A stretch of DNA of 64,000 nt from Planctomycetaceae bacterium (GTDB lineage Bacteria > Planctomycetota > Planctomycetia > Pirellulales > Pirellulaceae). Numbering within the stretch: position 1 is the stretch's first letter; each line of letters starts with the position of its first letter. The translations under genes were made by a program, and so were the position numbers. The notes under the pieces were generated by a model. The model did not search any database, was not told the DNA's origin, and saw only the letters and a program-made list of their open reading frames with translations. Positions 44,299-53,731 of the stretch are shown piece after piece. The DNA lies in the NCBI GenBank assembly GCA_015490875.1, contig WFWZ01000264.1:1-64000 (forward strand). The letters are read 5' to 3'.

Positions 44299-45707
44299 GG
44301 TCCCCCGGCCTCCAAAAGATGATTGTGGATGTTGTCACCGGCCGCGTGACTGCGGAGGTTGGCCGTCGGGGACGGCCGGACCACCGAACCGGGATGGATA
44401 TATCGGCCTCCATATCGGCGAGTCACATAGGGGTCGTTCGGCACGAGGACTCCATCGGACTGAGCACCGATGGCAGGGAGCTGAGTGGCGAACCAGGGCG
44501 GGAAAAAGATCGAAAACGCCAGGTCGTACTGTTTGTCTGGGCCGGCTGAAACGATGAGCGGCGTGACCTCGTAGGGGTCGTTGTTCCAAGCATGGTACGT
44601 TCCACTTCCGGAAAATGGTGTCTCTACACCAAATCGAGCGTTGGGAGCATCGTACCAACGGAGGTCGACCTTGAGCGGGTCGAAGGGGTCATCACTGCCG
44701 CCCGCATTTTGCCAATCGAGCGATACCAAGAGGGAGGCTCCCGGATCATTCGGCTGGTGGAAATGCGGGTCGAATGTCGTTCCATCTTCCTCCCAGGCCT
44801 GATCTCCGGACATCAACTCTGAGTAGGGAAGGAAGGAAATGAGGAAATGCTGTGGCGCTGCCGTGTATTCCTTGACGAAACCGGACGGCCAACGGATGAA
44901 GGTGATCGGTGTTCCCCAAGCATCGAGGACTTCGGGCATGCCGTCGTTGTCGATGTCGCCGATCTCGGATTCCTTGAACCACTCGAGTGCCGCACGCTCG
45001 TCATCGGCCATCGTCGAAAGCACCAGGTAAAGGCACTCGGCCGTTTCATGCGTTGCCGTCCACGTGGTTCGCCAATCGGCACTCGAGCCGAACTTGGCTT
45101 GGACCAAAGACTGAGCTTTCGCACGATACGTCTGCCAAAGCGCGGGAACCGAGTCGAGGACGACGGTCATCTGGTTCCGCAGCACGGGGGGAACCAGATT
45201 GGTGCGCGGATCGGTGGGATCGGGAACGATTCCGGCCGGGACCCCCACTCCTAACTCACGCGGAGTCATCAGATCGGCCTTTCGATCGGGCAATTCCATC
45301 CGTTGGATCTCACGAATGGCCGCCAAACGTACGTAGGCGATGAACCGGCCGTAGGCGCGGAACCGGTCAGCGCGGATGGCTGCCGCGTTACTGCCAGTGG
45401 GATCCAAGATCCGCATGTACTCCACTTCCGATGGAAAGCGCGGTAGCCGAAGGGGGCCGAGCATTTGCACTCCGATGCGCCGGTCCATGTAGGCATCCCA
45501 GCGCGCTCGCACATAGGTATCGATGCGTTGGATAACGCTACGCGTCCGGCTGGCGCGTGCGTTTTCGGCAACGCCCCACAATCCCATCAAGAGCATCGAG
45601 GAGAGGATGGCGATGACGGCGATGACCACTAGCAGCTCCACAAGCGTAAAGCCGCTGCGCCGGTCGATGTGATGATCCCGCCATGACATCCGCAGTGTTC
45701 GGGTCAT
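44295..45707 (-). CDS. Pseudopilin-like protein (470 aa)
   Basis: The product carries RRSGFTLVELLVVIAVIAIL after a short basic leader and then LMGLWGVAENARASRTRSVIQRIDTYVRARWDAY. The rest (about 80-470) is a large extracytoplasmic domain with one acidic loop (IGDIDNDGMPEVLDAWG), similar to loops in the two later genes. The family is typical of planctomycete pseudopilin loci but has no E. coli counterpart that I can name. The ATG at 45707 overlaps the gspG-like stop by 4 bp (CCATGA). Confidence 0.7.
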   Translation of the reverse strand: MTRTLRMSWRDHHIDRRSGFTLVELLVVIAVIAILSSMLLMGLWGVAENARASRTRSVIQRIDTYVRARWDAYMDRRIGVQMLGPLRLPRFPSEVEYMRILDPTGSNAAAIRADRFRAYGRFIAYVRLAAIREIQRMELPDRKADLMTPRELGVGVPAGIVPDPTDPRTNLVPPVLRNQMTVVLDSVPALWQTYRAKAQSLVQAKFGSSADWRTTWTATHETAECLYLVLSTMADDERAALEWFKESEIGDIDNDGMPEVLDAWGTPITFIRWPSGFVKEYTAAPQHFLISFLPYSELMSGDQAWEEDGTTFDPHFHQPNDPGASLLVSLDWQNAGGSDDPFDPLKVDLRWYDAPNARFGVETPFSGSGTYHAWNNDPYEVTPLIVSAGPDKQYDLAFSIFFPPWFATQLPAIGAQSDGVLVPNDPYVTRRYGGRYIHPGSVVRPSPTANLRSHAAGDNIHNHLLEAGGP

Positions 45708-46672
45708 GGCATCAAGTCCTTGAGCTGTCGTCCGTCGCTGAAGTTGGAAATGTTGTCCTCGTCTTCCAGCGTGTATCCGGTCGGTCCCACCGAACCATTG
45801 GCGAAAACACGGCCGGAGGGAAACAGCTTCAGTTGCCGACTGACGTCCTGGTAGCGTCCGAAGTGGTCGTCCAGTCCGGCGGAAATGATCTGGAAGGAGG
45901 TCGGGTTCATCCATTCGGGGAGACGGGCCGGAGGCGGCGTCGGATTGGTCTTCATTCGGTCGCTCCCGTACGGTGCGACGGTGCCATAGAGACTGTGCGT
46001 ATAGAACGTATGCTGGAAAGCTTGAGGCCGCGTTGCGTCAAAATAGGTCCGCGCGTCGAAATAGACGTATGGAGCCTTTTTGCCCGAGGGAGGATAGACG
46101 GGGAAGACATCGTTGTCGCCGTCGGTCGAGAGCCTTCCCGCGCCGCTGGCGGCCGCCATGGTGAGCCTCCCTTGATCGAATTCGAAGACTCCCTTGTTTC
46201 GTTCTTCATTGATACGCACGCCATTCGGGATGGAAGCGCCGCTGGGAAGGATGAATGGTCCCCCTTTGCCGAAGAAGGGCCGCCGCGGGTCGTTGCTGAA
46301 GCCCCCCAGCCAAAACGCCAAAGCTTCCGCAGGATCAACGGCCGACGGCTGGTTGATGCCGTTGGGCCAGGCGACCGCGACGAAGGCATTGAATTCGTTC
46401 TGAGCGATGCGAGGCCAGACTTTGCGCACGTGCCGTTCCACGACTGCAAAGCTCGAAAAGTCCGGCGGATAGTCGCCATACTTCTCACGATAGGCCTCCA
46501 CGGCCGACTCGAGTTGTTTGATTTCCATGCCGATGCGAGTCGCCAGAGCACGGCGGCGCACCATGTTGATGGCGGGGATAGCCAGTCCCACCAGGATGCC
46601 GATGATGACGATCACCACCAGCAGCTCGACCAATGTGAACCCGCTGCGGGCCAGGTGACGTCGATCTGTCAT
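45704..46672 (-). CDS. GspG-like major pseudopilin
   Basis: The 322-aa product has RSGFTLVELLVVIVIIGILVGLAIPAINMVRRRALATRIGM. The following IKQLESAVEAYREKYGDYPPD is the classic GspG alpha-helix to loop region. It should be the main subunit of the pseudopilus. GspG is usually about 140 aa, so this one has an extra 150-170 residues at the C-terminus. AAAGGAG lies 8 nt before the ATG at 46672. It is the first pseudopilin gene after gspF, and the four downstream genes are all pseudopilin-like. Confidence 0.8.
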   Translation of the reverse strand: MTDRRHLARSGFTLVELLVVIVIIGILVGLAIPAINMVRRRALATRIGMEIKQLESAVEAYREKYGDYPPDFSSFAVVERHVRKVWPRIAQNEFNAFVAVAWPNGINQPSAVDPAEALAFWLGGFSNDPRRPFFGKGGPFILPSGASIPNGVRINEERNKGVFEFDQGRLTMAAASGAGRLSTDGDNDVFPVYPPSGKKAPYVYFDARTYFDATRPQAFQHTFYTHSLYGTVAPYGSDRMKTNPTPPPARLPEWMNPTSFQIISAGLDDHFGRYQDVSRQLKLFPSGRVFANGSVGPTGYTLEDEDNISNFSDGRQLKDLMP

Positions 46673-46734
46673 AAGGACGCTCCTTTGTCAGGCGGCTGCC
46701 GCCGCATGGACCGGAAGGCCGCGGTCGGGCTTGC

Positions 46735-48144
46735 TTATCCGCCACCGCCGCCGGAGAGGTTCGTAATCAGCGAAATCAACGGCAAGAAGAGGGCGATCAC
46801 GATGAAACCGACGCTGACGCCCAGGAACACGATCATGATCGGCTCCAGCAACGCCATCAGGCCGTCGGTCAACGTGCGGACTTCCTCATCGAAGGTATCG
46901 GCGACCTTGTAAAGCATCGTGTCGAGTTCGCCCGTCTCTTCGCCAACGTCGATCATGTTCACCACCAGATCGTCCACGACCCGGCTGCGAATCTTGGTGA
47001 AGTAGAACAAAGCCCCCAACATGGCGGCGCCGATCGACGCCATCGCTCCCATCTGCAACAAGTCCGGCGCGAAACAAATCAGGGCGAACGGGGCACCACA
47101 AAAGATCATCCAAACGAGCATGGCGACGGGGTGGAACCCCAGCCTCGAGTGCTCCTGCATGGGCCGGGAAATCGTTTCCCCCTCGCGAATCGCCTCGATC
47201 ACCTTCCCATACATCCGCTCGAAGACGCCGTTCCCCGCCGTCTCGCGCGTGATCGTCAGGCACTCGAGGATCGGGACGCCGGCGGAGACGAGCGTTCCGA
47301 GCGTCCGGGTGGTGCGAGCCATGATGTTCTTCTCGATCAGCTTGCCGATGACCGGGACGCGTAAGATGAAGATGTCCCAACCGAGCCGCCCGTGGCGAAA
47401 CTTCCTTAGCAACTTGATCGACAGCCAGATGCCGATCGGAACGATCGGGATCAAGAACCAGTAGTTGGCCACGCCGTAGGACATGGCGATGAGCAACTTC
47501 GTCATTTGGGGCAGATCGAGTTCGAACTCCTCGAACATGTCCCGAAAGACCGGCACGATGAAGAGCATGATACCGGTCAAGATGAGGACGGCGACGAGGA
47601 TGACGACGATCGGATAAATGAGGGCGCCGCGGACTTTCCGCTTCAGCGATTCGGCGCGCTCCATGAAGTCGGCCAGCCGCTGCAAGATGGCCTCGAGCGC
47701 CCCGCCGGCCTCGCCCGCCTTGATCATGTTTACATAGAGACGATTGAAAACCTTCGGCGATTTGCTCATCGCCTCGGACAACGTCGCCCCCTGTTCGATC
47801 TCATCGGAGACGTCCATCAGCGTGTTCTTCAAACGTCCGGGACGGCACTGGCCTTCCAGGATCCGGAGGCTGCGCAAGATAGGGAGCCCGGCGTCCTGCA
47901 GGATGGAGAGCTGACGGGTGAAAGTCGTCAATTGCTTGCTGCGGACCTTGCCAATCGCGAAAGAACGCTTCTTCTTGCCAGTAACCGCCCCGCGCGCGGC
48001 CGAACCCTTCTTGACCTGGATGCGCGTGACGAAGTAGCCCATCTGGCGTATCGTTGCCAGAGCTTCCTCTTCGCTCGTCGTCTCGATGACGTCCCGGATC
48101 TCCTGACCCGTGGCGTCTCTCGCTTCGAATTCATACGTCGGCAT
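46735..48144 (-). CDS. Type II secretion/type IV pilus inner-membrane platform protein GspF/PilC
   Basis: The 469-aa product begins with the GspF N-terminal beta domain (MPTYEFEARDATGQEIRDVI). It then has two T2SSF repeats (about 75-200 and 275-400) with FTRQLSILQDAGLPILRSL, AGEAGGALEAILQRLADFMERAE and VNMIDVGEETGELDTMLYKVAD. Three membrane helices are visible (about 168-190, 218-240 and 438-462). It anchors the assembly ATPase in the cytoplasmic membrane. gspE lies 24 bp upstream, gspG 62 bp downstream. Confidence 0.9.
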   Translation of the reverse strand: MPTYEFEARDATGQEIRDVIETTSEEEALATIRQMGYFVTRIQVKKGSAARGAVTGKKKRSFAIGKVRSKQLTTFTRQLSILQDAGLPILRSLRILEGQCRPGRLKNTLMDVSDEIEQGATLSEAMSKSPKVFNRLYVNMIKAGEAGGALEAILQRLADFMERAESLKRKVRGALIYPIVVILVAVLILTGIMLFIVPVFRDMFEEFELDLPQMTKLLIAMSYGVANYWFLIPIVPIGIWLSIKLLRKFRHGRLGWDIFILRVPVIGKLIEKNIMARTTRTLGTLVSAGVPILECLTITRETAGNGVFERMYGKVIEAIREGETISRPMQEHSRLGFHPVAMLVWMIFCGAPFALICFAPDLLQMGAMASIGAAMLGALFYFTKIRSRVVDDLVVNMIDVGEETGELDTMLYKVADTFDEEVRTLTDGLMALLEPIMIVFLGVSVGFIVIALFLPLISLITNLSGGGGG

Positions 48145-48168
48145 GATTTCTTATCCAGGGTTCGGGGG

Positions 48169-49887
48169 TCAAGCTTCCAGAATGGTCTCGCGCAAGACTT
48201 CCTCGGCCGTCGTAACGCCCTCGTTGACGAACTTCATGCCCGCGTCGCGAAGGGTCACCATGCCGTTCTTCTGCGCCTCCTTGCGAAGATCGTCGGCCGT
48301 GCAGTTGCGCATGATCATGTCGCGCATCTTGTCGGTAATGAGCATCAGTTCGAACAGCCCCACCCGGCCTTTGTAACCGGTGTTGTTGCAGACGTCGCAG
48401 CCCATGCCCCGGTAGAACTTCATCGTCTTGGCTTTTTCCGGATCGATGCCCATCTGATAAAGCAACTCGGGCGTCGGCTCGACTTCCTCACGGCACTGCG
48501 AACAGATGCGTCGGACGAGTCGCTGAGCCAAAATGGCTTCGACGGTCGCGGTGATGAGAAACGTGGGAACCCCCATGTCCTTCAACCGCGTGATGGTGCT
48601 CGGAGCATCATTCGTGTGGAGCGTGCTGAAGACCATGTGCCCCGTCAGCGACGCCTGGACGGCGATCTCAGCCGTCTCCACGTCCCGAATCTCTCCCACC
48701 AAAATCCGGTCGGGATCCTGGCGCAAAATGCTCCGCAAGCAATGCGCAAATGTGTTGCCGATCTCGGGGTCGATCGGAATCTGCACGATCCCGTCGATGT
48801 CGTATTCGACCGGGTCCTCGGTCGTGATCAATTTGTCTTCGATCCGGTTGAGTTCCGACAGGGCCGAGTAAAGGGTCGTCGTCTTGCCCGATCCCGTGGG
48901 GCCGGTCACCAACACGATGCCGTTCGGTTTGGAAATGACCTCGCGGAAGGCCTTCAACGTCTGATCATCCATTCCGACTTTGGTGAGGTCGAGCGAGACG
49001 ACGGAACGGTCGAGAACCCGCATGACGACGCTTTCGCCGAACAACGTCGGCAAGACGCTGACACGCAAGTCGACCGGGTGGCCGCCGACCGACAACTCGA
49101 TGCGGCCGTCCTGCGGCAATCGCCGCTCGGCGATGTCAAGGTTCGCCATCACCTTGATGCGCGTTGTGATCGCGAACGCCAGGTGCCTTGGCGGCGGAAC
49201 CATCTCGTACAGAACGCCGTCCGCCTTGATGCGGATCCGGAACTCTTCTTCGAACGGCTCGAAGTGGATGTCGCTGGCGTGGTCCTTGATCGCCAAGAGA
49301 AGGACCATGTTGAGCAGCTTGCGCACCGGAGCACTGTCGGCGAGCGCTTCGGCACTCGTAAGGTCGATTGGGCCCTCCGCCGTCAGCGCCTCGATCTGTT
49401 TCTTCAGATCCTCGTCCTCTTCGATTTCTCGAATCACCGATTCGACGCTCTGAGCTTCCGAGTCGTAGAACCGGTCGAGGCACTGCTGGATTTCGCGATC
49501 GGTCGCGACGACCATCCGGATGTCATATCCGAGGAACGTGCGCAACTCATCAGCGACCGTCAGGTTCTCCGGGTGGGCGGTTGCGACCGTCAACACGTTG
49601 TCCTCGAAATGAACCGGAATGACGCGGTAAAGCTGCGCCATCGCCTCGGTGACCAAATCGAGCGTCTCTGGACGCAACGGAGCATCTGCGAGGTGGACCA
49701 CCTGGAGGTTGAATTGCTCGGCCAAGGCTTGAGCGAGTTGCTCGTCCGTGATAAGCCCCATCTCTTCGGCGATCTTGCCGATCTGTTCGCCGGGCTGCTG
49801 GCGCTGTTCCTCGAGCACCACTTCGAGCTGATGCTCGTCGATGAACCCCAAGTCGATCAGAATCTGTCCTAAGCGGCGTACGGCCAT
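48169..49887 (-). CDS. Assembly ATPase GspE/PilB (copy 1)
   Basis: The 572-aa product has an N-terminal MshE-N-like domain (about 1-150), then the ATPase core: Walker A GPTGSGKTTT (K335), the Asp box ITTEDPVEYDIDGIVQ, Walker B ILVGEIRDVETAEI and the His box LTGHMVFSTLHTNDA. A C-terminal Zn tetracysteine follows: CSQC (about 455) and CDVC. It powers pseudopilus extension. It is the second of two GspE/PilB-type proteins in the locus and sits next to gspF. Confidence 0.93.
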   Translation of the reverse strand: MAVRRLGQILIDLGFIDEHQLEVVLEEQRQQPGEQIGKIAEEMGLITDEQLAQALAEQFNLQVVHLADAPLRPETLDLVTEAMAQLYRVIPVHFEDNVLTVATAHPENLTVADELRTFLGYDIRMVVATDREIQQCLDRFYDSEAQSVESVIREIEEDEDLKKQIEALTAEGPIDLTSAEALADSAPVRKLLNMVLLLAIKDHASDIHFEPFEEEFRIRIKADGVLYEMVPPPRHLAFAITTRIKVMANLDIAERRLPQDGRIELSVGGHPVDLRVSVLPTLFGESVVMRVLDRSVVSLDLTKVGMDDQTLKAFREVISKPNGIVLVTGPTGSGKTTTLYSALSELNRIEDKLITTEDPVEYDIDGIVQIPIDPEIGNTFAHCLRSILRQDPDRILVGEIRDVETAEIAVQASLTGHMVFSTLHTNDAPSTITRLKDMGVPTFLITATVEAILAQRLVRRICSQCREEVEPTPELLYQMGIDPEKAKTMKFYRGMGCDVCNNTGYKGRVGLFELMLITDKMRDMIMRNCTADDLRKEAQKNGMVTLRDAGMKFVNEGVTTAEEVLRETILEA

Positions 49888-49932
49888 AAGTCTGTAGTCG
49901 ATGTTGGCAAAAGGTCTTTCGTTCGTTCCCAG

Positions 49933-51063
49933 CTACAGCGATTCGGCGTCGATCACGTCCTCGTCAGCTCCTCCCTCCATCATGGCCATCTGCCGTTTGG
50001 CCCGGACGATCCGCTGCGACAAGTCGTCGGGCCGATGGCTCTTGGCCAACACATCTTCCTGCGTGGCCAGCCCGTCCCTCCACAGGTTGAACAGGGCGTC
50101 ATCCATCAGTTGCATTCCGTATTTGGCTCCCGTCTGAATGGCCGAATTGATTCGGAAGGTCTTGTTCTCGCGAATCAAGTTGGCGATACCGGGTGTGACG
50201 ACGAGCGTTTCGAAGGCCGCCACGCGCCCCCCGCCGATCTTGGGGACCAGCGTCTGAGCGACGACACCGATGAGCGCCACCGAAAGCTGCGTGCGGATCT
50301 GATCCTGCAAGTTGCCCGGGAAGGCGTCGATGATGCGGTTGACGGTGCCTTGAGCACTGTTGGTATGGAGCGTGGCGAAGACAACGTGCCCTGTTTCTGC
50401 TGCCGTAATGGCCGCTTCGATCGTCTCGAGATCCCGCATTTCGCCCACGAGGATCACGTCGGGGTCTTGCCGCAACGCCCGCCGAATGGCCTCGGCGAAA
50501 CTCGGCACGTCCACGCCGATCTCGCGCTGGTTGATCGTCGACTTCTTGTGGTAGTGGAAGAACTCGATCGGATCCTCGATCGTGATGATGTGATGGTCGA
50601 CCGTCTCGTTGATGTGGTTGACGAGACTCGCAAGCGTCGTGCTCTTGCCCGAGCCCGTCGGGCCGGTGACGAGGAAGAGTCCTCGAGGCCGGAAGACGAG
50701 CTTGACGACCGATTCGGGAAGCCCGAGTTGCTCGGGCTTGAGCATCGTCGTGGGGATCTGCCGCAACACCATGGCGATGTTGCCGCGCTGCTTGAAGATG
50801 GAGACCCGAAAGCGAGCCAAATCGTGGAAGGCGAATCCGAAGTCGGATGTTCCCTTCTCCTGCAACTCGCGCTGACAACGCTCCGGCGAAATCGCCTTCA
50901 TCAAGGCGACGGTGTCTTCGGGCTCGAGCACCTTCGTCTCGAGCCGCCTCAAGCGGCCGTGGATCCGGAAAACGGGGGGTTGCCCCACCGTGATGTGGAT
51001 ATCGCTGGCGCCCTGCTTGACGCAGGCGTGGAGCAACTTGTCGATGAGAATCTGTTGTGCCAT
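49933..51063 (-). CDS. pilT: PilT-like retraction ATPase
   Basis: The 376-aa product has the length of PilT and its pattern: ASDIHITVGQPPVFRIHG at the start, Walker A GPTGSGKST (K140), VGEMRDLETIEAA and the AIRRALRQDPDVIL segment. The late GGGRVAAFETLV and the LLQ-type C-terminus also match the PilT family. It lacks the MshE-N domain and the Zn site of GspE/PilB. PilT drives pilus retraction, so its presence in this locus implies the structure can be retracted or that the locus serves a type IV pilus as much as secretion. The gap to the copy-1 GspE is 45 bp. Confidence 0.92.
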   Translation of the reverse strand: MAQQILIDKLLHACVKQGASDIHITVGQPPVFRIHGRLRRLETKVLEPEDTVALMKAISPERCQRELQEKGTSDFGFAFHDLARFRVSIFKQRGNIAMVLRQIPTTMLKPEQLGLPESVVKLVFRPRGLFLVTGPTGSGKSTTLASLVNHINETVDHHIITIEDPIEFFHYHKKSTINQREIGVDVPSFAEAIRRALRQDPDVILVGEMRDLETIEAAITAAETGHVVFATLHTNSAQGTVNRIIDAFPGNLQDQIRTQLSVALIGVVAQTLVPKIGGGRVAAFETLVVTPGIANLIRENKTFRINSAIQTGAKYGMQLMDDALFNLWRDGLATQEDVLAKSHRPDDLSQRIVRAKRQMAMMEGGADEDVIDAESL

Positions 51064-51321
51064 CAGTCCGTGGGTGTCCTGATTCCAAGTTGTCGTTTTG
51101 CGAAACGACTCCAGGAGCGTCCCGAGACCTCGGTCCCTCCCTGCATTCGCTTCGCAGGAATGTGATTAGTCCGCGCTCACTTCCATGACCGCGCACCCGC
51201 TGTGGCACAGCCCATTATTGGACCGGCCGAGTTGGGCGGCCAATTCGCCCACCCTCAAGGCACCTCTGGCGCCCCGTCGTCTCGTGTCGGCACCCCTCCC
51301 GGCTCGCCGCCACGGACCACA
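51064..51321. other. Intergenic gap between two ATPase genes
   Basis: There are 258 bp between pilT and the second gspE with no gene seen. It could hold an internal promoter for the pilT-downstream part. Confidence 0.45.
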
Positions 51322-53049
51322 TCAAGCCGCCAAGTCCTCCACCTCGGAGCGCTTGGCCACGCGATAGACCTCCTCGAGCGTCGTCAGTCCCTGCATGACC
51401 TTGTAGAGTCCGTCCCGATAGAGCGTCCGCATCCCCTCCTTCACGGCGAACTCGCGAATCTGCGTCGTCGTCGCATTCTCATAAACCAACTGCCGAATGC
51501 CCGGAGAAACCTGCATAATCTCGAAAATGGCCATCCGGCCTCGGTACCCCTTCTTCTGGCAGTAGGAGCACCCCTTGCCCCGCGCGAAGGTGGCGTTCTT
51601 GGCCATCTCCGGCGTGATCCCCGCGTCCTCGAGTACACTCTGAGGCGGCTTGTAACTCTGCTTGCACCGCGTGCAAATCACCCGCACCAACCGCTGAGCC
51701 ATCACCGCGATCACACTGCTGGCCACCAAATACCCTGGAACCCCCATGTCAATCATGCGCGTTACAGCGCTAGGCGCATCGTTCGTATGCAGTGTACTAA
51801 AAACCAAGTGTCCCGTCAAAGATGCTTGGATTCCCATCTGAGCCGTCTCGGTGTCGCGCATTTCCCCCACCAGGATGATGTTGGGAGCTTGCCGCAGCAT
51901 GGCTCGGATGATGCGAGCGAAATCGAGGCCGATGCTGTGTTTCACCTCGACCTGGTTAATGCCGGCTAAGTAGTACTCGACCGGATCCTCAGCCGTGATG
52001 ATTTTGCGGTCGGGGCGGTTCAGAGCATTGAGACAGGCGTAGAGGGTGGTGGTCTTCCCCGATCCGGTGGGTCCGGTCACCAGGATGATCCCGTTGGGGC
52101 GGCGGATCAGCGACTGGAAGAGCCGGAAATTCTCGTCGTCCAACCCCAACTGTCGCAGGCCGATCTTGATGTTGTCCTTGTCCAGGATCCGCATGACAAC
52201 CGACTGCCCGTGGTTCGTCGGAATGACACTCACCCGCAAATCCAGCTCTTTCTCCCCAACGGTCACCTTGATCCGCCCGTCTTGGGGGCGGCGCCGTTCG
52301 GCGATATCGAGTCTCGCGAGGATCTTGATGCGAGAGAGAATGGCCCCGAGAAGTCTCCGGGGGGGGCTGTCTCGCTCGATCAGGACGCCGTCGATCCGGT
52401 ACCGGATCCGAATTCGGTCCTCGAACGGCTCGATATGGATATCCGAAGCCCGCAACTGCACCGCTTCTTGGATCATCAACTGCACCAACCGCACCACCGG
52501 CGCGCTGCTCTCATCAACCGCCTCGGTCTCCGACTCCGTGTCGTCCTCAGTCGCCGTAAAGTCGATGGCCGTGTCGGTGAATTCTTGGAGCATCGAGTCG
52601 GCCGATTCCCCTTCGATCTGGCCGTAGTAGCGGTTGATCGCCTCGAGGATGGCTTCGCGAGGCGCAATGGCCGTGACGACGCGGCGGTTGAGGATGAACC
52701 GCAGCTTCTCCACCGTCTCGATGTCGAACGGATCGGTCACGATGACCTTCAACGCGTCCTCTTCCTCGGCCAGCGGCAGGATCACGTTTTCCCGAGCCAC
52801 CGACTCGGGGACCAACTCCACGACCTCCTCCGGAATCCGCACCTCCGACAGGTCGACGTATTCGAGGTTGTGGAACTTGGCCATGGCTCGAGCGACTTCG
52901 TCACCCGTGGCGTAATCGAGTTTCACCAAGGCGTCGCCGATCGCCATGTCGTGGTCGCGCGCAAGCTGCTCGGCTTCCCGAAGCTGCTCGCGGCTGACCG
53001 TCCCTTGGCGAATCAACAACTCGGTAAAATCGCGGTTTGGAGTCATCAT
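51322..53049 (-). CDS. Assembly ATPase GspE/PilB (copy 2)
   Basis: The product is 575 aa from the ATG at 53049 (ATG ATG). The MshE-N domain covers about 1-160 (TELLIRQGTVSREQL). The ATPase core has Walker A GPTGSGKTTT (K332), ITAEDPVEYYLAGINQ, ILVGEMRDTETAQM and SLTGHLVFSTLHTND. The Zn site is CTRCKQ (about 460) and GCSYC. The core is clearly PilB/GspE-like and similar to copy 1, so they are paralogues. A second ATPase may specialise for another pilin or for DNA uptake. Sequence upstream of 53049 in the open frame does not look like protein. Confidence 0.92.
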   Translation of the reverse strand: MMTPNRDFTELLIRQGTVSREQLREAEQLARDHDMAIGDALVKLDYATGDEVARAMAKFHNLEYVDLSEVRIPEEVVELVPESVARENVILPLAEEEDALKVIVTDPFDIETVEKLRFILNRRVVTAIAPREAILEAINRYYGQIEGESADSMLQEFTDTAIDFTATEDDTESETEAVDESSAPVVRLVQLMIQEAVQLRASDIHIEPFEDRIRIRYRIDGVLIERDSPPRRLLGAILSRIKILARLDIAERRRPQDGRIKVTVGEKELDLRVSVIPTNHGQSVVMRILDKDNIKIGLRQLGLDDENFRLFQSLIRRPNGIILVTGPTGSGKTTTLYACLNALNRPDRKIITAEDPVEYYLAGINQVEVKHSIGLDFARIIRAMLRQAPNIILVGEMRDTETAQMGIQASLTGHLVFSTLHTNDAPSAVTRMIDMGVPGYLVASSVIAVMAQRLVRVICTRCKQSYKPPQSVLEDAGITPEMAKNATFARGKGCSYCQKKGYRGRMAIFEIMQVSPGIRQLVYENATTTQIREFAVKEGMRTLYRDGLYKVMQGLTTLEEVYRVAKRSEVEDLAA

Positions 53050-53317
53050 GGAAGGATTCCACCCATTAGGGGGGCGCCCGAAGGGGCGACCCGCTGGCAC
53101 GTGATCACGACATACGGAAGATCGGCCTGAGCCGGGGATCGGGCGCATCGTCGCAAGACAAGAGGGTGGCGCCGACTCCGACTCACCCTTATCTTGGACT
53201 ACCTGGAACGCCTTTGTCAATTATCCTCGCGTGCCACCCGACAAAAAACGCCCGCCGGAGACCACCGAGAAGGTCACCGAAGCGAACGGGATCGGCCGGC
53301 CAGCCAGGAGCCCCCAT

Positions 53318-53731
53318 GTGATCTTCCGGACATTCGACCACACCGCTGACGTCGGTATCGAGGCGCAGGCTTCGACTCGCGAAGAGCTCTTCGCAGAAAT
53401 GGCGCGGGCTCTCTTTTCGCTCATCGTCGAGCGTTTCGACGCCGTGGAAACTCGCGACGAAGTCGCCATCGACTTGCCGCCCGACGACGACGAATACCTT
53501 CTGTTCGATTGGCTGAACGAACTCCTCTACCAATTCGACACGGCGAGACTCGTCTTTGCACGTTTCGAGGTCCGATTCGATGACGAAGGCTTGCACGCTC
53601 GAGCATGGGGCGAGCCGTTCGATCCGACACGCCACGGAGTCGGTCACGAAGTCAAAGCCATTACCTACCATCAACTGCGCGTTGCCAGAGAAGGGGACAT
53701 CTGGAAAGCGCGCGTGATCGTGGACATTTGA
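53318..53731 (+). CDS. Archease
   Basis: The product is 137 aa from the GTG at 53318. AGGAG at 53306-53310 sits 7 nt before it, which decides the start over the GTG at 53231 that the frame also allows. The FRTFDHTADVGIEAQA opening and GEPFDPTRHGVGHEVKAITYHQL later on match archease. Archease is a chaperone-like activator of the RtcB tRNA/RNA ligase and binds a divalent metal. The rtcB-like gene follows on the same strand 473 bp later, so the pair is functionally consistent. Confidence 0.9.
   Translation: MIFRTFDHTADVGIEAQASTREELFAEMARALFSLIVERFDAVETRDEVAIDLPPDDDEYLLFDWLNELLYQFDTARLVFARFEVRFDDEGLHARAWGEPFDPTRHGVGHEVKAITYHQLRVAREGDIWKARVIVDI

Noticed and set aside
47506-49872. Plus-strand open frame of 788 codons opposite gspF and gspE
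   Set aside because: It mirrors two well-supported ATPase/platform genes and has the typical His/Asp/Arg-rich antisense composition.
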